Part shown: in pieces, positions 17,966 to 26,593 of the stretch | Position numbering within the stretch: position 1 is the stretch's first letter | Layout of the letters: every line of letters begins with the position of its first letter | NCBI GenBank assembly: GCA_002021875.1 | Contig: CP018627.1 | Coordinates: 2,294,001-2,358,000, forward strand | DNA from: Streptomyces hygroscopicus | GTDB taxonomy: Bacteria; Actinomycetota; Actinomycetes; Streptomycetales; Streptomycetaceae | Length of the DNA stretch: 64,000 nt | Direction of reading: 5' to 3' | Made by a program: the position numbers and the translations under genes | Notes under the pieces: generated by a model | Told to the model about the DNA's origin: nothing | Seen by the model: only the letters and a program-made list of their open reading frames with translations | The model's database searches: none

Positions 17966-19192
17966 TCAAGCAGCGGCAGCTAGTTCGGAGGGGAATGCGG
18001 TGTTCTCGTCGAACAGCTTGCCGTGCTGCAGGCAGTGGTAGAGCTGGCCGATCATGCGGTTGAAAAGGTTGCGCTGGGCGGCCGCGTGCCAGTCGCCGAC
18101 CTCGCGTCGTCGTCGGTAGTGCGCCCCGGCTCCGGGCGAGTGTCGCAGGGCCGAGAAGGCCCAGAGGTACCCGGCGTGGTTGAGCCGATCGTTCTTCACC
18201 CATCGCCGGGTGATGGACGATTTCTTGCCGGAGGCCCTGGTGACGGGTGAGGCGCCGGCGTACGCCTTCAGGCTGCGGGCGTCGGCGAAGCGGGCGCGGT
18301 CGTCACCGATCTCAGCGAGGATCCGGGCGGCGAGCTGGATGCCGAGCCCGGGGAAGCTCAGCAGGATCTCGGCGTCCGGGTGCTGAGGGAAAACCTCTTC
18401 CACCGCCTCGGCGAGCTGGTCGGCGGCGGTGCAGGCGGCTTCCAGCTGGGTGAGCAGGGCGAGCATCTGCTTGCCGAGGGCGTCCTCGACGAGTGGCGGT
18501 TGGTGGGCACAGCGGGCGCGGAAGATGTCGCGGAGGCGGTCGGCTTCCGCCTCGATACCGCGCTTGCGGCCGGCGCGTTTGAGCGCGGCCTGAAGCTGGG
18601 TGCGGGTCAGACGCGCTGCCTGGGTGTGGGTCGGCGCGGCTTTGAGAAGGGCGCGGACCTCGGGGCGGCACAGGCCGTTGGCCCAGGTGGCGACGGCGTC
18701 CAGAACGGCTGGGTAGTACTCGCGCAGCAGGGATCTTAGCTGGTTGGCGAGCTGCTGCCGGTTCCACAGCGAGTCCTGCTGGGCGCGGGCGAGAATGGCG
18801 ATCGCACGGCCGAGGTCGGAGTCGTTGGGCAGCGGTCGGTGGGCGTGCATGTCGGTGCGCAGGATGTTCGCGAGCACGAGAGCGTCGCCGGGATCGGACT
18901 TCTTGCGCGAAACACTGTGGCGGTCGCGGTAGCGGGCGGCAGCCATCGGATTGATCGCGTACACCTTCCGCTTGCCGGTCCGCAGGACGGCGACCAGCAG
19001 GCCGCGGGAGGTCTCGATCGCCACCGGGATCGGATTCTCCTCGCTGTCGCCGTACTCGGCGAGGAGTTCCAGCAACAGCTGGTAACCAGTCGCGTCGTCG
19101 GTGATGTGTCGCTTGGCCACCAGCCGGCCTGTGTCGTCGACCAAGGCAACGTCGTGTGTTTTCTCCGCCCAGTCGATGCCGCAGTAGATCAC
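17966..19192 (-). CDS. IS110-family transposase (intact)
   Basis: 408 aa from an ATG at 19192. The N-terminal DEDD RuvC-like domain has YCGIDWAEKTHDVALVDDTG, VAIETSRGLLVAVL, and KKSDPGDALVLANILR. The C-terminal transposase_20 part has ILLSFPGLGIQLAARILAEIGD, LKAYAGASPVTRASGKK with the conserved Ser, and RWVKNDRLNHAGYLWAFSAL. IS110 elements move through a seekRNA/bridge RNA made from their noncoding ends; the flanks at 19193-19300 and before 17966 are where to look. All parts look complete, so it may be active. Confidence 0.92.
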   Translation of the reverse strand: MIYCGIDWAEKTHDVALVDDTGRLVAKRHITDDATGYQLLLELLAEYGDSEENPIPVAIETSRGLLVAVLRTGKRKVYAINPMAAARYRDRHSVSRKKSDPGDALVLANILRTDMHAHRPLPNDSDLGRAIAILARAQQDSLWNRQQLANQLRSLLREYYPAVLDAVATWANGLCRPEVRALLKAAPTHTQAARLTRTQLQAALKRAGRKRGIEAEADRLRDIFRARCAHQPPLVEDALGKQMLALLTQLEAACTAADQLAEAVEEVFPQHPDAEILLSFPGLGIQLAARILAEIGDDRARFADARSLKAYAGASPVTRASGKKSSITRRWVKNDRLNHAGYLWAFSALRHSPGAGAHYRRRREVGDWHAAAQRNLFNRMIGQLYHCLQHGKLFDENTAFPSELAAAA

Positions 19193-19780
19193 TCATTCCT
19201 CCCCATGGCGTTGATAATTGCGCTGGTCACGAGCGCTTGCGGGGCCACGCGTCGGACTAATCCCAGGCCTCGACCGTGCAGGGGTCGGGCCGCCACCTCA
19301 CTAGTCGTTCGTGGCACCAGCGCACCGCACGGGCCTCTGTCTCTGCAGGAGCTCAGGGGCTCACGTGCTGCGAGAGGTCACCGTGCAGTGGGCTCGCACC
19401 ACCAATGTCAACGAGTCAGGGGTAGAGGAGTCGTGGACGCTGGAGGGTGCCGATCTACCGCTAGACCTGGCAGGCCCATCGTGTTCTAGGCATCCCCCCG
19501 GCGTCCCGAGCACTCGATCGCGCACCGACCTACGGGAAGACGTTGAACGCCTGTCTGGACGTAAGCAGCACGAGCGAGGCTCGAACGACCGACGGTCCAG
19601 CTGTGAGGCGTGGAGCCGTCGTAGCAACGGATTAGTCGTGCTCGATGCGCCAGCGGACCTTGGCCAGACGGACCAGGTCGGCGATCGGGGTGTCGGCCGA
19701 TTGACCTTTCCCGGCGAGAACGCAACCTCGAGATGCAGGCGTGTTCCACTGCTGGAGCCCGTGAGTGCGACACGGGGTGC
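19193..19780. other. Degenerate region, possible Tn3-type remnant
   Basis: No intact gene. It should include the left noncoding end of the IS110. The stretch at about 19410-19470 reads ESGVEESWTLEGADLPLDLAG, weakly like the start of a Tn3-family transposase (ESWTL...DL), but stops soon after. I would not annotate a gene. Confidence 0.3.
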
Positions 19781-20338
19781 GCCGAGGCGCTGGACTCGGC
19801 CGCCGTGCGCGCGGCCTACCCGTACCGGAGCATCGCCCTCGGCGACAGCCCCGCCGCGGGCTCGGCGATCCTGAGCCGCCACCCGCTGACCCGGGAGGAG
19901 GGGGTGCGCGGGACGCTGCGGATGCCGGGGGCGGTCGTCCGGATCGCCGGGCAGCGGCTGCGGCTGCAGGTCGCGCATCCCATGCCGCCGATGCCGGGCC
20001 AGTTGGACGTCTGGCGCACCGAGCTGGGGCGGCTGCGGGCCTACGCCGCCGGGCGGGGCGAGGAACCCACCCTGATCGCGGGCGACTTCAACGCCACCCA
20101 GGACCATGCCGCCTTCCGGTCCGTCCTGGACACCGGGCTGCGGGACAGCGCACGGGCCACCGGGGTCTCCCGCACGCCGAGCTGGCCGAGCGCCACGGCC
20201 CCGGTGCTGGGGGCGCAGATCGACCATGTGCTGGCCAGCCGGGCACTGCGGCCGCGCACGGCCCGCTTCCTGGAGCTGCCGCACACCGACCACCGCGCGC
20301 TGCTGGTGGAGCTGGACCTGTACGGACCGCAAGGCTGA
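19781..20338 (+). pseudogene. Endonuclease/exonuclease/phosphatase-family protein, 5'-truncated
   Basis: About 185 codons of the C-terminal half: GSAILSRHPL, LQVAHPMPPMPGQLDVWRTEL, PTLIAGDFNATQDHAAFRSVL, LGAQIDHVLASRAL and LPHTDHRALLVELDLYG. The GDFN, QIDHVL and TDHRA motifs of the EEP fold (metal-dependent phosphodiesterases) are all present. The N-terminal part, which often holds membrane helices and the first metal-binding Glu, is missing, and no sensible start precedes it. It is tail to tail with the LysR gene. Confidence 0.75.
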
Positions 20339-20343
20339 CCGGC

Positions 20344-20412
20344 GGCTCAGCCCTCGCTCGGGTCGCGGCTCAGCCCTCGCCCGGGTCGCGGCTCAGCTCT
20401 CGCTCGGGTTGT
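20344..20412. repeat. Three tandem 23-bp repeats across the LysR stop
   Basis: Three units beginning GGCTCAGCCCTCG at 20344, 20367 and 20390, differing at a few bases. The third unit contains the LysR stop codon, so the repeat looks like local duplication of the last codons plus stop. It lies between convergent genes. Confidence 0.85.
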
Positions 20413-21442
20413 AGGAGTTGGCCAGCTCGAACGGATCGGGCTCCAGGCCCGCCGTGGGCCAGCGCTGCTCCCGCTGCCAGCGCGCGTTCTCCTGGGCGAG
20501 CGCGTCCCAGAGCAGATTGAGCGGATGGGCCGCGTCATAGGACGCGCGCTCACCGCGCCGGGTGAAGGCGCCCAGCAGCACCTCCAGCCGGGGCCCGGTG
20601 TCATTGACCAGCTCGACCGCGCGCAGCCCGCGTCCGTACGCCAGCCGCGGATCGCCCGCCGCGTCCGCGACCCCCTTGGTGACCAGCATGCAGCCGCGCA
20701 GCAGACCGGAGCGCAGCAGCTCGAAACCGTAGTTGACGGTGTCGATCTCGGCGGCGATGCGCAGCTTGTTGCGGTAGTCGCCGCCGAACCAGGTGTGCAG
20801 CACCCCGGCCATCAGCCCGCTGGCCGAGACCACCAGCGGCAGGGAGCGCAGCGCGCTGCTCGGGGCGGTGGGGCCGGGCAGCTCGGCCTCGGACAGATTG
20901 GTCAGCAGCGAGACCCCGCTGCGGCGCCACTCCATCACATCGAAGGCGGCGAGTTCATCGTCGCCCTCGGGCCGGGTCACCACGGAGCCGCACACCAGGT
21001 CGACATCCTTGGCACGCAGCTTGGCCAGTACGTCCCGGGTGCGCACATGGCCGACCTTGAGGTCGATGGCGCGCTGCCGGAACTCCTCGGACACCCGCTC
21101 CCCGGCGCCCGCCAGATAGCTGAGGGTAAATCGAGTGGTGCCCACCACCAGGGTTTTTCCCAGGCGGCGCCGTGACTCATGGATGCCGTCCAGCCACTCG
21201 CCGAGAGTTCCGCGCGCCAATTCGACCAGGGCTTCTCCGGTGCCGGTGAACAGCACGTCCTTGCCACGCCCCTGCTTGAGTATGAGGGGTTCGCCGCAAA
21301 GCTCGCGAAAGTTCCGGTTCATGGTGTCGATCTGCTTTTGCACGCTGGACTGTTCGCGGCCAAGAATCCGTGCGGCGCCCAGTGCGGTACCGGCCTCATG
21401 GACCATGATCAAGATGCGCAACTGGTCCATCGTGGTGTCCAT
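20393..21442 (-). CDS. LysR-family transcriptional regulator
   Basis: 349 aa from the ATG at 21442; an in-frame upstream start at 21517 adds 25 non-conserved residues. The N-terminal helix-turn-helix reads MDQLRILIMVHEAGTALGAARILGREQSSVQKQIDTMN. The effector domain follows (LVVGTTRFTLSYLAGAGERV, VDLVCGSVVTRPEGDDELA, PLVVSASGLMAGVLHTWFGG). The protein is longer than the usual 300 aa because of its C-terminal tail ending PFELANSYNPSES. No neighbouring intact target gene; an IS5-type fragment lies just upstream at 21563, so its own promoter may be altered. Confidence 0.85.
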   Translation of the reverse strand: MDTTMDQLRILIMVHEAGTALGAARILGREQSSVQKQIDTMNRNFRELCGEPLILKQGRGKDVLFTGTGEALVELARGTLGEWLDGIHESRRRLGKTLVVGTTRFTLSYLAGAGERVSEEFRQRAIDLKVGHVRTRDVLAKLRAKDVDLVCGSVVTRPEGDDELAAFDVMEWRRSGVSLLTNLSEAELPGPTAPSSALRSLPLVVSASGLMAGVLHTWFGGDYRNKLRIAAEIDTVNYGFELLRSGLLRGCMLVTKGVADAAGDPRLAYGRGLRAVELVNDTGPRLEVLLGAFTRRGERASYDAAHPLNLLWDALAQENARWQREQRWPTAGLEPDPFELANSYNPSES

Positions 21443-21562
21443 GAGCGCGAGTGGACTCTGCGCCCAACGGCCACGCCGATCCGTCGTCGGTGGTCCGAGC
21501 GACCCGGGTCTCACCATGAATTCCCCCGCTTTTCAACTTCTGCCGTTTTCCTGACTCCAGAG

Positions 21563-22093
21563 AACGTTATTCAGAACATATCGCGTCTGATGCTTCGCGC
21601 CAACCGTCAAAGCCGGAAGTTCAGATATGCGAAAACATCTGAGTCGTGTCGGCTAAATTACCTCACCGGATCGACTCGGACACAAATACAAAGAAGCGAC
21701 CCCCTCCCGTAAGTTCGCCCCCTCTGTCGGGACGTGGCTTACGATGGGGCTGTTGCGATATCAATCTACTACGGGGCTTGCTGCCGACCAGATCGAGGAG
21801 CTCGTCGCCCGCGTCTGGCAAATCACTTACTGCACAAGGAAACGAGGACGACCTCCGGTTCTCGGACTATATCGTGCGGTCGCGCTCACGTTAGTTTACG
21901 TCCGACAAAATCTCAATCAGGCAGCTGTGGGTCATCTGTTCGGGGTGAGTCAGCAGACCTTATCGATAATTTACCGAAAGATGCTCCAGCTGATCGGCCA
22001 GGCTCTGAGCAATATTCAGAAGGCCCACCGCGCTTTAGGCTGCCCCGGTTCAGCATGGTTCAACGCACTGGTGACGCTACTTATGAATAACGC
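21563..22093 (+). mobile_element. IS5-type element, copy B (internally deleted)
   Basis: The left end AACGTTATTCAG and the 5' part match copy A closely (MGLLRYQSTTGLAADQIEELV, then VSQQTLSIIYRKMLQLIGQAL). After about 22010 the sequence is unrelated until the right end GAATAACGC at 22093. The catalytic core is gone. The six bases on either side (CCAGAG and TCATTG) differ, so no target duplication is visible. Confidence 0.8.
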
Positions 22094-22240
22094 TCATTGA
22101 TTGTGGGGTAACGATAGATCCAATTGCAGGTCCCTTTATCCGTTGACGGGAGGCGTTGAAGCCAGAAAAATGCCAGAAGGGTGGAAATGAGAGAACCTAC
22201 GGATCCATCCGGTGCTGGCGCGGATCCATGGCGGCCCCCA

Positions 22241-22258
22241 ATTTCAACTATCTGAAAA
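22241..22258. promoter_or_regulatory. Candidate operator upstream of the aminotransferase remnant
   Basis: ATTTCAACTATCTGAAAA, with perfect arms TTTCA and TGAAA around ACTATC, 66 bp before the GTG at 22324. It matches the site upstream of the IclR gene at 2308 in 16 of 18 positions. Confidence 0.4.
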
Positions 22259-22323
22259 TCCGCGTAGCTGTCAGGCGACGGTGCTAGACGTGTGGAATAC
22301 CTGCCCAACCCGGAGGTGGAATC

Positions 22324-22910
22324 GTGGCCGACGCTCAGCTACTGACGCGCCACCGGAACGTGATGCCCTCCTGGCTGAACCCGTACTACGACGAGCCCAT
22401 CGAGTTGACACACGGCGAGGGGCGCCGGGTCGTCGACAGCGAGGGCAACGAATACCTGGACTTCTTCGGCGGCCTGCTGGCCACCATGGTCGGCCACGGC
22501 ATCGCCGAGATTGCCGACGCGATCCGGCACCAGGCGAGCCGCCTGCTGCACTCGTCGACGCTCTACCTGATCCGGTCCCAGATCGAGCTCGCTGAACGGA
22601 TCGCGAGGCTGTCAGTCGTTCTTCGGCATCCAGGCCCACGACGTCGTGCCGGACGCGATCACGTTCGCCAAGGGCCTCGCCAATGGGCTGGCCATCGGTG
22701 GCGTCATCGCCAAACCCGAGCTGATGGGCAGCCTCACCGTCAACTCGATCTATACCTCGGGAGACAACCTGGTGGCGATGTCCGCCGGCCTCGCCGCCAT
22801 CCATTATCTGCTCGACCATGGTCTGCAGGCCAACGCGGCCCGCATCGGCGACTCGTCGCCGGGCTCCGCGCCATCGCCGTTGACTGCCCGCTGATCGGCG
22901 ACGGGGCGGG
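22324..22910 (+). pseudogene. Class III aminotransferase with large internal deletion
   Basis: GTG start preceded by GGAGGTGG. The first about 97 codons are a normal N-terminus (NPYYDEPIELTHGEGRRVVD, EYLDFFGGLLATMVGHGI, LLHSSTLYLI). The frame then jumps at about 22612 to SFFGIQAHDVVPDAITFAKG plus LANGLAIGGVIAKPELMG, which includes the PLP lysine (AKG), and ends near 22910 after another frameshift (AGLRAIAVDCPLIGD). Roughly 150 central residues and the C-terminus are missing against a usual 420-450 aa. It probably began the metabolic island. Confidence 0.8.
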
Positions 22911-22955
22911 CGGTCCGGAGCAAGCCTGGGCCGACGCGGTCTCTCACGCTCCGTC

Positions 22956-23746
22956 CTACAGACCGCCGTCCACGGTGGGGACCTGGCCGGTAATGTGCCG
23001 TGCACCCGGTCCGACCAGGAATTCCACGACCGACGCGACGTCGTCGGGGGCACCGACTCTACGCAGCGCCGATCCGCTGACATCGATCCGCTCTCCGGTC
23101 CCCGCGTACCGCGGGCAGCCGACCGGTGGAGATCGTGCCGACGCCACCGCGTTGACCCGGATTCCGTGCGGGCCGAGGTCCCGGGCAAGGTAGCGGGTGT
23201 ACTGCACTACGGCGGCCTTCGTCACGCCGTAGTGCGCATAGGAACCGTCCGCGGTGGCCGCCAGCCCGTTGACCGACGACATGATGACGATCGATTTTGA
23301 GCCCTGACGTTTCATCAGTACGGCGGCCTCGACACAGCAGTGCACCGTGCCATACCGGTTGACCCGCAACACCGTGTCGATAGCTTTTCGGCATCCAGCT
23401 CCGATGCCTTGTTGTCGTGGATCGCTCCGGTACCGCCTCCGGCGTTACACACCAGCACATCGTTCCCGTCCCAGATAGCGGCGGCAGTTCGCATCGCTTC
23501 CCTGACCTCGGCCCGCACGGAGACGTCGCAGCGCAACCCCGTTGCGTCGACTCCGTGTGCTTTGACTTCCCACATCACCGATCTAGCGGTGAGCAGGTTG
23601 GCCTCTTCGCGGAACTCGGCGGACGAATCAAGATCGCGGTCGACTACGGCCACTGAGCCGGCGGCGGCCAGGCGCAGCGCGGTCGCTCTGCCGAGTCCGC
23701 GCCCCGCTCCGGTGACGACCGCCCGCGTCCCTTCCAGTGTTCTCAT
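22956..23746 (-). pseudogene. Short-chain dehydrogenase, frameshifted
   Basis: MRTLEGTRAVVTGAGRGLGRATAL from 23746 is the NAD(P)-binding start (TGxxxGxG), with VLVCNAGGG following. The frame shifts at about 23375, after ELDAEKL. The rest (VLRVNRYGTVHCC, IVIMSSVNGLAATADGSYAHYG, VTKAAVVQYTRYLARDLG, ending HITGQVPTVDGGL) continues in a second frame to 22956. The YxxxK catalytic pair is in that part (YGVTK). A further local frame disturbance lies near 23100. Otherwise full length (about 260 aa). Confidence 0.8.
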
Positions 23747-23829
23747 GGCGTTCTCCGGTGGTGGGCTCGGGCGAGGCACATGCCACCTTGGGATGTGCCA
23801 GCCAGGGTGTCCGGTCGTCCTCGCCACGT

Positions 23830-24579
23830 TCAGACGGACAGCGCCCTGATTCCCGCGGTCTCGCCGCCGTCCACCGGGAGAGCCACCCCATTGACGTAGC
23901 TCGCCTGATCGCTGAGCAGCCAGACCACTGCGCTTGCGATCTCCGACGGCTCGCCCAGCCGTCCGGCGGGGATACGCGCGGCGACCGCCCGCAGCAGCTC
24001 CGGGCTGCTGGTGACCCGCTTCATCAGCCGTGTGTTGACCTGCCCGGGACAGACCGCGTTGACGCGCAGCCCGCCCAGTTCGAGCGCCAGCGAACGTGTG
24101 AGGGCGATGATGGCCCCCTTGGTGGCGCTGTAGCCCGCCAGGCCCTCTTCGCCGACGAGGCCGGCCACCGAGGCGATGTTGACAACGGCCCCGGACCCGG
24201 CGGCCAGCGCGGGTAGACAGCCCCGGGTGAAGCGATAGACGCTGTCAAGGTTGATGGTCTGCAACGACTGCCAAGTCGGCTCGTCGAGCTCGGCAAAGGT
24301 GGTCCTAGCTGTGCGGCCCGCATTGTTGACCAGGCCGCGCAGCTGTCCCGCCCCGACATCGACCGCCGCCGCTACCGCCCGGTCCACCTGCACGCCGTCG
24401 GACACATCGCAGCTCACGAAGACACTGCCGGGCAGCGCCGTGGTCAGTTCGCGGCCGGCCGCCTCGTCGCGGTCGGCGACCACCACGGTCCATCCGGACG
24501 CGTGCAACTGCCTTGCGCAGGCCAGACCGATACCGTTGGCTCCCCCTGTGACCAGGGCGACCTTTTCACTGTTTGTCAT
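23830..24579 (-). CDS. Short-chain dehydrogenase/reductase (SDR)
   Basis: 249 aa from the ATG at 24579, preceded by GAGGAGAGG. Classical SDR order: cofactor motif VTGGANGIGLACA (about residues 9-21), VVADRDEAAG, NNAG in LVNNAGRT, catalytic Ser in NIASVAGLVG, YSATK (Tyr-x-x-x-Lys), and the C-terminal VNGVALPVDGGETAG. VADRD suggests NAD rather than NADP. It oxidises or reduces a hydroxyl/keto group on an unknown substrate. It shares orientation with the aminotransferase at 24641, 61 bp upstream, and likely one transcript. Confidence 0.92.
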   Translation of the reverse strand: MTNSEKVALVTGGANGIGLACARQLHASGWTVVVADRDEAAGRELTTALPGSVFVSCDVSDGVQVDRAVAAAVDVGAGQLRGLVNNAGRTARTTFAELDEPTWQSLQTINLDSVYRFTRGCLPALAAGSGAVVNIASVAGLVGEEGLAGYSATKGAIIALTRSLALELGGLRVNAVCPGQVNTRLMKRVTSSPELLRAVAARIPAGRLGEPSEIASAVVWLLSDQASYVNGVALPVDGGETAGIRALSV

Positions 24580-24640
24580 TGTGCACCTCTCCTCGGTGGT
24601 GAGAATGAGGGCAGCGGCCGATGGGCCGCCGCCGCTGCCG

Positions 24641-25756
24641 TCAGGTGGCAGCAGATCGGAGCGCCGTGATCGCTGTCGCGACGTCCTCATCCGTGTTGAA
24701 GAAGTGGAAGCCCACCCGGAGCCGGTCCGGCAGAACGTTCGCCCGCACTCCCGCGTCGGCGAATGCCTCGGCGACGCGCCGTCGGCCTGTGTGCCGGAGG
24801 ACGACGATGTGACTCGCTTCTCCATGTGCCACCGGTCGGTAGCCGAGTTCCCGGGCCTCTTGAGTGAACGAGGCCGCGAGCCGGAGGCAGTGTCGTTCTA
24901 CCTCGTCCGAGGGCAGCGCGCGGTGCACATCAAGGACAGCGTCGGCGCCGATCCAGGGCAGCCAGCTGGCCGAGGTGTCGCACCGGGCCGCGCCGGGCTG
25001 TGGACGCAGCACGCCGCCGAAGTAGCCGTGTTCCGGGTCTGAGTGCCAACTCGGCGCCAGCGCGGACAGCTCCGTCACCCGGTCGTCGCGGACCACGAGC
25101 CAGGCGGCCCCCCTGGGGCAGAGCATCCACTTGTAGCCGTGCACCGCCACGAAGTCCGGGCACAGCTCGTCGAAGTCGATGCGCAAGACTCCTTGGGACT
25201 GGCTGGCGTCCACGAACAGCCGGGCCCCGTGCGATGCGGTTGCCGCGCGCAGCGCCGGTAGATCCGCGCGCACTCCAGTACTGGTGAGCACCTCGCTGAT
25301 GGCCAACAGCACCGTCCGGTCGTCGACCTCGGCGATCAGGTCCTCCGTGCGCACTGTGCCGTCCCGGGCCGGCACCAGGACTACCTGGTGCCGGCCCGGA
25401 TCGAGTGCCTGCCAGGGGTAGAGATTGCTGCGGAACTCGTCGGCTGGCACCACGACCCGGCCGGGCGGCAGCGACGCGGCGACGGTGGCCGCCGCTTCGG
25501 CCACGGATCCCATGATGGCCACCGAGGCGGCCGACACACCGAGGAAGGCGGCAACCTGTTCCCGACAGGAGGCCGGGGCGCGGTCCCAGTCCAGCCAGGA
25601 GAACTCCCCGGTGCTCCAGTTGTCGAGCGCGGTCCGCAGCGCCTCGGTCACCGGAGTCGCACCCGGGGGGCTGCCCGGCGTGTCCAGCCACACCGCGCGG
25701 GAGAGCGCAGGGAACAGTCGCCGAAAGCCGGCCTGGCCCAGTGGGTGGACGGTCAT
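24641..25756 (-). CDS. Class V aminotransferase-fold PLP enzyme
   Basis: 371 aa from an ATG at 25756 that overlaps the RidA stop by 4 nt (ATGA), so translation is probably coupled. Fold type I features: AFLGVSAASVAIMGSVAEAA, the Asp that holds the pyridine nitrogen in LFVDASQSQG, and the PLP lysine in VHGYKWMLCPRG. The C-terminal domain ends VLPDRLRVGFHFFNTDEDVATAI, typical of NifS/isopenicillin N epimerase-like members. Without a substrate-defining motif I cannot say whether it is a lyase, desulfurase or transaminase. Pairing with RidA, which removes enamine intermediates, suits PLP chemistry. Confidence 0.85.
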   Translation of the reverse strand: MTVHPLGQAGFRRLFPALSRAVWLDTPGSPPGATPVTEALRTALDNWSTGEFSWLDWDRAPASCREQVAAFLGVSAASVAIMGSVAEAAATVAASLPPGRVVVPADEFRSNLYPWQALDPGRHQVVLVPARDGTVRTEDLIAEVDDRTVLLAISEVLTSTGVRADLPALRAATASHGARLFVDASQSQGVLRIDFDELCPDFVAVHGYKWMLCPRGAAWLVVRDDRVTELSALAPSWHSDPEHGYFGGVLRPQPGAARCDTSASWLPWIGADAVLDVHRALPSDEVERHCLRLAASFTQEARELGYRPVAHGEASHIVVLRHTGRRRVAEAFADAGVRANVLPDRLRVGFHFFNTDEDVATAITALRSAAT

Positions 25757-26172
25757 GACGGAAGAGGGACGGCCACGATGCCCTCGGTCTCCACCAGGAG
25801 GTCGGGACGAGCGAGAGCCGCGACCACGGCCAGCGAGTGGGACGGATAATCGCCCTCGGGGTACCACTGCGCATAGGCCCGGTCGCGAGCGGCGGACCAG
25901 CCGGGCAGGCTGTCCTCGCCGGCCACGAAGGTGAGCAGCTTGACCAACTGCCCGGGACCGACGCCGAGTTCGTCGAGGAGACGTCCGATGTTGGCGAAGA
26001 CTAGTTCGGTCTGCTCCTCGGCGCTCACAGGTACCTCTCCCCGCGGGTCGTTGCCGACCTGGCCGGAAATCCACACCAGCCGGTGCCCGGTGGGGGGTTC
26101 GACGAGGTGGCTGTACTTGCCCACCGGCGCCGCCAGGGCATCAGGGTTGCTCTTCCGGATCGTGTCTGCCAT
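25753..26172 (-). CDS. RidA/YjgF-family protein
   Basis: 139 aa from the ATG at 26172 with GGAAG 8 nt upstream. Family features: KYSHLVEPPTGHRLVWISGQVGND, QTELVFANIGRLLDELGVG, YPEGDYPSHSLAVVAALARPDLLVETEGIVAV. The Arg that binds the substrate carboxylate in RidA is often in ...R/KxA.xV; here the matching stretch is LARPDLLVE. RidA proteins hydrolyse reactive enamines/imines made by PLP enzymes. It is upstream of, and coupled to, such an enzyme. Confidence 0.9.
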   Translation of the reverse strand: MADTIRKSNPDALAAPVGKYSHLVEPPTGHRLVWISGQVGNDPRGEVPVSAEEQTELVFANIGRLLDELGVGPGQLVKLLTFVAGEDSLPGWSAARDRAYAQWYPEGDYPSHSLAVVAALARPDLLVETEGIVAVPLPS

Positions 26173-26186
26173 GTGTTCACTTCCTG

Positions 26187-26590
26187 TCATGTCGTCGGTG
26201 TGTTGCGCTGGTGCCCGCGCGTCGCGCGCAGGTCCCTGGTGGCCGCCTCGTCGTGTTCCGGCAGGCGGGTCTCCTCGTTCCGCCGTACGACGACGGCGCA
26301 CATCTCTCTAGCCCGCTCGGCGGTGACGAAGCCGGCCAGCACGTCGTCGGCGACGAGGGCGGGCTCGCGGTCGAGTGGATCGCCATATCCGCCGCCACCG
26401 CTGAGTTCGTGCACCAGTACCTCTCCCGGTCGCAGGATCTCCGTTCCGACGGGGCGCACCTCTCGGATTCCGCCTTCGCCGTCGGTCCGGGAGGCCAGCG
26501 AGGGGGCGGCCGTCCCGCCGTAGCGGACACCGCGCGCTGGAGGCAAGCGGCCCCATTTGGCGCTCCGCTCGTATTGGATCCATGGCTGGG
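26187..26590 (-). pseudogene. Hydantoinase B/oxoprolinase-family protein, C-terminal fragment
   Basis: About 130 codons of the C-terminus: YERSAKWGRLPPARGVRYGG, EVRPVGTEILRPGEVLVHEL, SGGGGYGDPLDREPALVADDVL and AGFVTAERAREMCAVVV. The SGGGGYGDP signature is diagnostic for HyuB-type proteins (N-methylhydantoinase B/acetone carboxylase alpha), normally over 500 aa. The rest has been replaced by the transporter gene whose stop is at 26594. A hydantoinase history fits amino-acid-derivative catabolism here. Confidence 0.8.
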
Positions 26591-26593
26591 AAC

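Noticed and set aside
19410..19480. Short ESWTL...DL reading frame like the start of a Tn3 transposase
   Set aside because: Only about 20 codons look similar, no continuation in any frame; too weak to annotate.
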